From JANMDU01 sp043755865 (GTDB taxonomy: Bacteria > Pseudomonadota > Gammaproteobacteria > Burkholderiales > Burkholderiaceae_C): 26,586 nucleotides of DNA. Each line of letters starts with the position of its first letter. The stretch's first letter is position 1. The notes under the pieces are model-generated. The model was not told the origin of the DNA, did no database searches, and saw only the letters and a program-made list of their open reading frames with translations. The DNA lies in the NCBI GenBank assembly GCA_043755865.1, contig JAYUSD010000079.1, positions 1 through 26,586 on the forward strand. The letters run 5' to 3'. Positions 22,252-26,586 of the stretch are shown in pieces. The translations under genes and the position numbers were made by a program.

Positions 22252-23718
22252 TCAGGACGGCAGCAATAGCTCCGCTCGGAAGCCGGGCGAGGTGTTGGCC
22301 AGGCGCAGTTGGCCGCCATGCAGGCGCATGATGCTCTGCACGATGGCTAGGCCCAAGCCGCTGCCTTGTCTGCTTGCAAAACGCTCGCCGCTGGGCCGAG
22401 GTGTGCTGAAAAAGCGTTCGCCCAAGCGGGGCAATGCGTAATCCGGCACGCCGACGCCGGCGTCTTGCACGGTGATCACATACCAGCTTTGCTCGCGGCT
22501 GATGCACACATCAATCGTGCTGCCAGCGGGTGAAAAATCAATGGCGTTATCCAGTAAATTAGAAACAGCCAAAAGCAATAAATCTGCCTCGATTCTTGAA
22601 TCAAATCGATCATTGGCCGGCATAGAATATGCGCGGAGTGCTATGTTTTTCATAGTGCTGTGGGGCTGCGCTTGCTCTATCGCACGTTGCACCACATCCC
22701 CCAGCGGCTGGCGCGTGAGCTGCACCAAGCGGCCCCCGGTTGCGGCCTGCTGCTCTAAGCGCGAGAGATGCAGCATCTGCACCACGAGGCGCTCCAAACG
22801 CTCGCTTTGCGCCACCACTTGGGCTGCAAAGCGCTTGCGATCTGCGGGCGGCAAATCGCCTTCGAGCAATTCGCCCGAAGCGCGAATCGCGGCCACCGGG
22901 CTTTTGAGCTCATGCGTCAAGGCGCGCACATGGTTTTCAATATAGTCGCGGCCTTCCAAGCGCTCGCGCATGGCTTGCATGGCGCGCGCGAGATCGCCCA
23001 GCTCGCCGGGCGCATCGGGCATTTTCGGCATGGCCGAGCCATGGGCTACAGGTTGCCCCACCTGCTGCGCATAGCGGCGCAGCTTGCGAATGTTCCACAC
23101 CGTCCACAGCGTAACGATCACGCCAACAAACGTGGACAGCGCAATCAACAACAAGCCATTGACCAACACCTTGCGCTCTGCCCGATCAATAAAATCTTGC
23201 ACCGCGCTGATCGGCTTGGCCACGGTGAGCACACCGATAATCTTTTCGCCATCGAGCACGGGCGCGGCCACGTACATGATGGAGGTTTTATCGTCGCCTT
23301 CAATCTCCCGCGTAGCCCGCGCACCATATTCTCCGCGCAGCGTGCGAGCCACATCGCGCCACTGCGAATAATCTTGGCCACGCGCCACGTTCTCTGAATC
23401 AAACAACACAATGCCTTTTGCATCGGTTAAGTAAATTCTGAAATCAAGCGATTGCTTGGAGAAGCCCCAAATCTGCGCATCAATCGGGCGGCCTGCGTAT
23501 TGCATCACCTGAGTTGCAAAGCGCCCACCGCTGACTTGCCCGCTGCGCACATCGTCGGTGGCCAATTCAGCGAGGATGTTGGCCGTATCGACCATCATGT
23601 CTTCCATGACTTCTCGCACGCTGGGCTTGATCTCCGCGCTGAACACGCGCAGCACAAAAAACGCCAAGATGCCATTGAGCACGAAGAAGACGAAGAGCAA
23701 TCGGATGCCGAGCTTCAC
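22252..23718 (-). CDS. creC: two-component sensor histidine kinase CreC
   Basis: This membrane sensor kinase partners with CreB. The 488 residues begin with a hydrophobic helix (about 6–25). A periplasmic sensor region follows, including FRIYLTDAKGIVLFDSENVARGQDYSQW and VAAPVLDGEKIIGVLTVAKP, a single-cache-like fold typical of CreC. A second helix lies at about 185–205, then a HAMP-like stretch. The H-box is ALTHELKSPVAAIRAS with the phospho-accepting His near residue 269, and the N-box is LLDNAIDFS near 390. The G1 box is QDAGVGVPD and G2 is GSGLGLAIV near 455. The start is GTG at 23718, overlapping the creB stop by four bases (GTGA). A copy of the 42-base repeat runs antisense through codons at about 355–368, between the H- and N-boxes. 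Confidence 0.95.
   Translation of the reverse strand: MKLGIRLLFVFFVLNGILAFFVLRVFSAEIKPSVREVMEDMMVDTANILAELATDDVRSGQVSGGRFATQVMQYAGRPIDAQIWGFSKQSLDFRIYLTDAKGIVLFDSENVARGQDYSQWRDVARTLRGEYGARATREIEGDDKTSIMYVAAPVLDGEKIIGVLTVAKPISAVQDFIDRAERKVLVNGLLLIALSTFVGVIVTLWTVWNIRKLRRYAQQVGQPVAHGSAMPKMPDAPGELGDLARAMQAMRERLEGRDYIENHVRALTHELKSPVAAIRASGELLEGDLPPADRKRFAAQVVAQSERLERLVVQMLHLSRLEQQAATGGRLVQLTRQPLGDVVQRAIEQAQPHSTMKNIALRAYSMPANDRFDSRIEADLLLLAVSNLLDNAIDFSPAGSTIDVCISREQSWYVITVQDAGVGVPDYALPRLGERFFSTPRPSGERFASRQGSGLGLAIVQSIMRLHGGQLRLANTSPGFRAELLLPS
22616..22657 (+). repeat. 42-bp dispersed repeat, copy R3 (antisense within creC)
   Basis: This copy carries GCCGGCATAGAAT, then GCGCGGAGTGCTAT, a 7-base loop GTTTTTC, and ATAGTG. 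Read on the plus strand it folds as AGTGCTATG/CATAGTGCT with two G·U pairs. It lies antisense in the creC region encoding the linker between H-box and ATPase domain, and it keeps the frame open. It has the same orientation as R1 and R2 on the window. Confidence 0.75.
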
Positions 23719-24413
23719 GCCTTGGCTTTCGTGGTGACATCTAGCGAGTAACCCATGCCGCGATGCGTAGAAATAAACTCTTGTGCGTCAAGCGCCTTGA
23801 GCTTGGCACGCAAAGTTTTGATGTGTGTGTCTACCGTGCGGTCTATGCTGTCAGTGTCTAACCCCCAAACGCGTTCAAACAAATGCTCACGTGGCAGGAT
23901 GCGCCCTTTGGCAGCCAAGAGCAGCGCGAGTACGCCATATTCGCGTCGCGTTAAATCGAGCCATTGCCCTTGCAAGCTGATGCGCTGGCCGGCTTCGTCA
24001 TGCGCAAACACACTGGCCGCTGGCAACGCTGCAAGCGGTGCTGTTGCGCGGCGCAGCAGCGCCCGCACGCGAGCGACTAGCTCACGTGGGCTGAACGGCT
24101 TTGCCATGTAATCGTCTGCGCCGAGCTCCAAGCCCAGCACGCGATCCATTTCTTCACCGCGTGCGCTCAACATCAACACGCGCGCTTGGTCACGGCTGCG
24201 ATCATTGCTTCTAAGTTCGCGGCACAAATCCAGCCCATTGCCATCGGGCAAGCCCACGTCCAAGATATGCAGGTCGTACGCTTGCAGCTGCAGCAGGCCA
24301 CGTGCTTCGCGCAGCAGCAAGCAATGCTGCACTTTCCAGCCCTCGCGGGCCAAAGCATAGACGATGGTGCTGGCAATGGCGCTATCGTCTTCAAGCAGCA
24401 AAATGGTTTCCAT
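23715..24413 (-). CDS. creB: two-component response regulator CreB (OmpR/PhoB type)
   Basis: This cytoplasmic DNA-binding response regulator is phosphorylated by CreC. From ATG 24413 it has 232 residues; the longer frame upstream belongs to the SDR gene region and has no start signal. The receiver domain shows the acidic pair ED9D10, the phospho-acceptor D52 in HILDVGLPDGNG, MLSARGEEMDRVLGLELGADDYMAKPF with the conserved lysine, and the OmpR-type winged helix at about residues 130–230. In the winged helix, LTRREYGVLALLLAAKGRIL, VWGLDTDSIDRTVDTHIKTLR and FISTHRGMGYSL are recognisable. Its ATG shares one base with the SDR stop (TGATG), and its stop overlaps creC. Its expected target, a cre tag, is present before creD. 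Confidence 0.95.
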   Translation of the reverse strand: METILLLEDDSAIASTIVYALAREGWKVQHCLLLREARGLLQLQAYDLHILDVGLPDGNGLDLCRELRSNDRSRDQARVLMLSARGEEMDRVLGLELGADDYMAKPFSPRELVARVRALLRRATAPLAALPAASVFAHDEAGQRISLQGQWLDLTRREYGVLALLLAAKGRILPREHLFERVWGLDTDSIDRTVDTHIKTLRAKLKALDAQEFISTHRGMGYSLDVTTKAKA

Positions 24414-25159
24414 CAGCGCCCGCCCGTCACATCCAGCACCGAGCCAGTGGTGTAGCTGCTGTCTTCGGACAGCAGCCAACAAATCGCCTGCGCCACTTCT
24501 TGCGCCGAGCCTGCGCGCTGCATCGGCACATGGACCGCCATGCGAGCGGCGCGATCTGGCTCGCCGCCGCTGGCGTGAATATCGGTATCGATGATGCCGG
24601 GGCGCACGCCATTGACGCGGATGCCTTCCGTCGCCACTTCTTTGGCCAGCCCCATCGTGAACGTGTCAATCGCGGCTTTGCTCGCCGCGTAATCCACGTA
24701 TTGGCCGGGCGAGCCGATGCGGGCTGCCGCGCTAGACACATTCACAACCGCGCCGCCCAAGCCACCATGTTTCGTGCTCATGCGGCGCACGGCTTCGCGG
24801 GCGCAAACGAAGCTGCTGGTGATGTTAGTGGCCCACATGCGCTCTAAGCGATCTACGTTCATTTCATCCACGCGCTGCGCCACATCCACCACGCCCGCAT
24901 TGTTGACCAAGCCTTCCAAGCGCCCAAACTTGGCATCCACCGTTTCAAACAAACGCAGCACGTCAACTTCCAAGCTCACGTCCGCCTGCACGGCAATCGC
25001 CACGCCACCGCCCGCGCGAATCTGGCGCACCACGCCATCCGCAGCGAGCGAATTCGATGCGTAGTTCACAGCTACCTGCCAGCCCTGCGTAGCAGCGAGA
25101 ATCGCGGTGGCGGCGCCAATGCCGCGAGAAGCGCCGGTAATCAGGAGGGTTTTAGGCAT
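24413..25159 (-). CDS. SDR family NAD(P)-dependent oxidoreductase (first gene of the creBCD operon)
   Basis: This is a classical short-chain dehydrogenase/reductase of 248 residues. It has the N-terminal cofactor motif TGASRGIG (residues 8–15), NNAG near 86, the catalytic serine in VNVSSAAAR, and the YxxxK pair in YVDYAASKAA. It ends with TTGSVLDVTGGR, the usual C-terminus. Basic or polar residues after the second strand (NYAS) hint at NADP(H) preference, but this is not decisive. The closest named type I can suggest is the YgfF/glucose-1-dehydrogenase-like group; the substrate is unknown. The stop overlaps the creB start by one base, so it heads the operon SDR–creB–creC–creD. No strong Shine-Dalgarno is visible at 25159; the divergent region upstream contains a long dyad. 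Confidence 0.9.
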   Translation of the reverse strand: MPKTLLITGASRGIGAATAILAATQGWQVAVNYASNSLAADGVVRQIRAGGGVAIAVQADVSLEVDVLRLFETVDAKFGRLEGLVNNAGVVDVAQRVDEMNVDRLERMWATNITSSFVCAREAVRRMSTKHGGLGGAVVNVSSAAARIGSPGQYVDYAASKAAIDTFTMGLAKEVATEGIRVNGVRPGIIDTDIHASGGEPDRAARMAVHVPMQRAGSAQEVAQAICWLLSEDSSYTTGSVLDVTGGR

Positions 25160-25183
25160 GATGAGGGCTTCAGCAAAGAAATG

Positions 25184-25217
25184 GTTTTGTTAGTACAGTC
25201 ACTGACTCTAACAAAAC
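25184..25217. promoter_or_regulatory. operator-like dyad in the divergent SDR/isomerase promoter region
   Basis: GTTTTGTTAG (25184–25193) and CTAACAAAAC (25208–25217) are perfect 10-base inverted arms. Between them AGTCACTGACT (25197–25207) is itself a palindrome with a central C. The arms carry TTGTTA on each strand, so the dyad would overlap both divergent -35 regions. The pattern resembles operators of TetR-type repressors, though no repressor gene is in the window. Confidence 0.6.
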
Positions 25218-25233
25218 TATTTGAGGATGACGC

Positions 25234-25833
25234 GTGAGCAAGACTGTTGACTATTACTTCGCCCCCCAATCGCCGTGGACCTATCTTGGCCATGAACGCT
25301 TTGCTGCGATGGCAGCCAAAGCAGCTGCAACGGTTCGTGTGCTGCCTGTTGATCTGGGGCGCGTATTTACCGTCTCTGGTGGGCTACCGTTGCCCAAACG
25401 CGCGCCTCAGCGGCAAGCCTATCGTTTGCTAGAGCTCGGGCGATTTAGCAAGCATCTAGAGCTGCCTATGAATATCCAGCCCAAATACTTTCCTGTGGGT
25501 GGCGATGATGCGGCAAAGTTGATCATTGCAGTTGATTTGCACGATGGTGCAGCGCAGGCCATGCGCGTAGCGGGTGCTATTTTGAAAGCCTGCTGGGCTG
25601 AGGAGCGCAATATCGCCTCTGAAGTCACGTTGGCTGAAATATTGCAAACACTGAATTTGCCTGCGCAGCGCATTGAGCACGCCCACAGCCAAGCTGCACA
25701 AGAGCGCTATGACCTAGATACGCAACGCGCGATAGAAATTGGCGTGTTTGGCGCACCGACTTATGTGGTGGATGGTGAAATGTTTTGGGGACAAGATCGC
25801 TTGGATTTTGTCGAACGGAAATTAATGTCTTGA
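25234..25833 (+). CDS. 2-hydroxychromene-2-carboxylate isomerase-like (kappa-class GST / DsbA-fold) protein
   Basis: This is a 199-residue thioredoxin-fold protein of the HCCA isomerase/kappa GST group. Characterised members isomerise 2-hydroxychromene-2-carboxylate in naphthalene degradation using glutathione. The N-terminal YYFAPQSPWTYLGHERF includes the active-site serine position (S13, in SPW). The cis-proline motif is GVFGAPTYVVDGEMFWGQDRLDFV near the C-terminus. The start is GTG at 25234 with GAGGA seven to ten bases upstream. A dienelactone hydrolase gene follows after 13 bases. Whether it acts on aromatics or is a generic glutathione-dependent enzyme cannot be told, because no ring dioxygenase genes are in view. 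Confidence 0.87.
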   Translation: MSKTVDYYFAPQSPWTYLGHERFAAMAAKAAATVRVLPVDLGRVFTVSGGLPLPKRAPQRQAYRLLELGRFSKHLELPMNIQPKYFPVGGDDAAKLIIAVDLHDGAAQAMRVAGAILKACWAEERNIASEVTLAEILQTLNLPAQRIEHAHSQAAQERYDLDTQRAIEIGVFGAPTYVVDGEMFWGQDRLDFVERKLMS

Positions 25834-25846
25834 AAGGGCAAGCACC

Positions 25847-26551
25847 ATGGCACAGATGATTCATTTCACCAGCGCAGATGCTGCGCAAATCGCAGCGTAT
25901 GAGGCCACGCCCGTTGGCGCTCCTCTGGGAGCAGTGGTCGTGTTGCAAGAAATCTTCGGCTTGAATTCCCATATCAAAAGTGTGGCAGATGGTTATGCGC
26001 AAGCCGGCTATTACGTCATCGCCCCCGCCATGTTTCATCGCGTGGCCGCAGGCACAGAGCTTGGCTACACAAGCGCAGACATGACGCAAGGCATGGCGCT
26101 CAAAGCCGCTGCTGAAAGCTTGCTGCCCCTACTGCTCGGCGATGTGCAAGCCGCGATTGATCATGCCGCCCGCGCAGGCAAAGCCGCTGGCGCGCCTAAG
26201 AGCCTCAAGGTTGGCGTGGTGGGCTATTGCTGGGGAGGCTTGATGAGCTGGCGCGCCGCGCAAAAGCTGCAAGGCGTCGCAGCCAGCGCGCCTTACTACG
26301 GCGGCGGCATGACGAAAGAACTCGACCTCCCGCTTCACTGCCCCGTGATGGCGCATCTGTCGGATCAAGACGATTACGTCCCTATGGACGGCGTGGCCGC
26401 GTTGCGTGTTGCCTACCCGCAAGCTACAGTTCATATCTATACTGCCAAACACGGCTTCAACTGCAACGAACGTGCTTCCTACCACGAGGCCAGCGCCAGA
26501 TTGGCCAAAGAACGCACCTTGAATTTTTTCATGGGGCATTTGGCCGCATGA
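25847..26551 (+). CDS. dienelactone hydrolase family protein (carboxymethylenebutenolidase-like)
   Basis: This alpha/beta-hydrolase has 234 residues, the normal length for dienelactone hydrolase, which opens the lactone in chlorocatechol-type ortho-cleavage pathways. The catalytic triad is visible: Cys128 in the nucleophile elbow GYCWGG, Asp174 in LSDQDDYVP, and His202 in KHGFNC. Glu35 in LQEIFGLN is the residue that primes the cysteine in the characterised enzyme. AAAGGG precedes the ATG by about 8 bases. It follows the isomerase gene by 13 bases, so both are likely co-transcribed. Many family members act on other esters or lactones, so the substrate is open. Confidence 0.9.
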   Translation: MAQMIHFTSADAAQIAAYEATPVGAPLGAVVVLQEIFGLNSHIKSVADGYAQAGYYVIAPAMFHRVAAGTELGYTSADMTQGMALKAAAESLLPLLLGDVQAAIDHAARAGKAAGAPKSLKVGVVGYCWGGLMSWRAAQKLQGVAASAPYYGGGMTKELDLPLHCPVMAHLSDQDDYVPMDGVAALRVAYPQATVHIYTAKHGFNCNERASYHEASARLAKERTLNFFMGHLAA

Positions 26552-26586
26552 AAGAGTTGCGCTCAATGCACCATTACTTTTTCCGA
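26548..26586 (+). CDS. start of a further gene (partial, 13 codons)
   Basis: An ATG at 26548 overlaps the dienelactone hydrolase stop by four bases (ATGA), and the frame stays open to the window end, beginning MKELRSMHHYFFR. The coupling geometry is the only support; the product cannot be identified from 13 residues. Confidence 0.4.
   Translation, partial: MKELRSMHHYFFR

Noticed and set aside
22142..22507. N-terminal extension of creD upstream of 22141
   Set aside because: It runs through the end of creC and lacks CreD-like sequence; ATG 22141 has a good ribosome-binding site and gives the family length.
22768..23397. 209-codon open frame antisense to creC
   Set aside because: The His/Arg/Gln-rich composition is typical of an antisense shadow; creC motifs on the other strand are complete.

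Overview
The window looks like a chromosomal segment of a betaproteobacterium in the order Burkholderiales, possibly near Comamonadaceae. The reasons are the gene order DUF971–ubiE–Tim44-like–ubiJ–ubiB, the run fmdB–DUF502–aspS, a DUF3683-containing FAD/Fe-S oxidoreductase, a ugpBAE operon and a creBCD cluster. Base composition is moderately GC-rich throughout. I see no phage, IS transposase, CRISPR array, rRNA or tRNA gene. The genus is inference only.

Layout. (1) 1–2710, minus strand: ugpB–ugpA–ugpE, the periplasmic binding protein and two permeases of the glycerol-3-phosphate ABC importer; ugpE runs off the left edge. (2) 2940–6884, plus: a divergent 1314-residue flavin/Fe-S oxidoreductase. 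(3) 7095–10213, plus: a secreted protein with two FecR-type repeats, followed closely by a TpsB (FhaC/ShlB-type) outer-membrane transporter; no TpsA substrate gene is present. (4) 10276–14848, plus: DUF971, UbiE, a Tim44-like membrane protein, UbiJ and UbiB. UbiE, UbiJ and UbiB act in ubiquinone synthesis. (5) 15038–16504: a sodium:solute symporter-type permease. (6) 16587–19556: FmdB-type zinc ribbon, DUF502 membrane protein and AspRS. (7) 19557–20014: a gene-free convergent gap holding an unusual pair of structured elements. (8) 20015–25159, minus: marC, then creD, creC, creB and an SDR oxidoreductase; the last four form one tightly packed operon that starts at the SDR gene. (9) 25234–26586, plus: a 2-hydroxychromene-2-carboxylate isomerase-type protein, a dienelactone hydrolase-type protein, and the first codons of a further gene.

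The most interesting non-coding signal is in the aspS/marC gap. Two ~115–121 bp elements lie in inverted orientation 53 bp apart. Each has a long basal stem of different sequence, two perfectly conserved purine-rich strands (GTAAGTAAAGGGGGA and GGAGGACATGGA) facing each other as an internal loop, and an apical GC stem with a compensatory base-pair change. The single wobble in each basal stem is a G·U only on the strand carrying the purine-rich sequences, so both copies point to the same RNA strand. This looks like a structured, possibly ribosome-interacting, RNA family.

Other regulatory signals: a perfect CreB-type tag (TTCAC-N6-TTCAC) upstream of creD; a large operator-like dyad between the SDR operon and the isomerase operon; a terminator-type hairpin whose T-tract abuts the marC start codon; and a three-copy 42 bp repeat family, two copies of which sit inside the ubiJ and creC reading frames.
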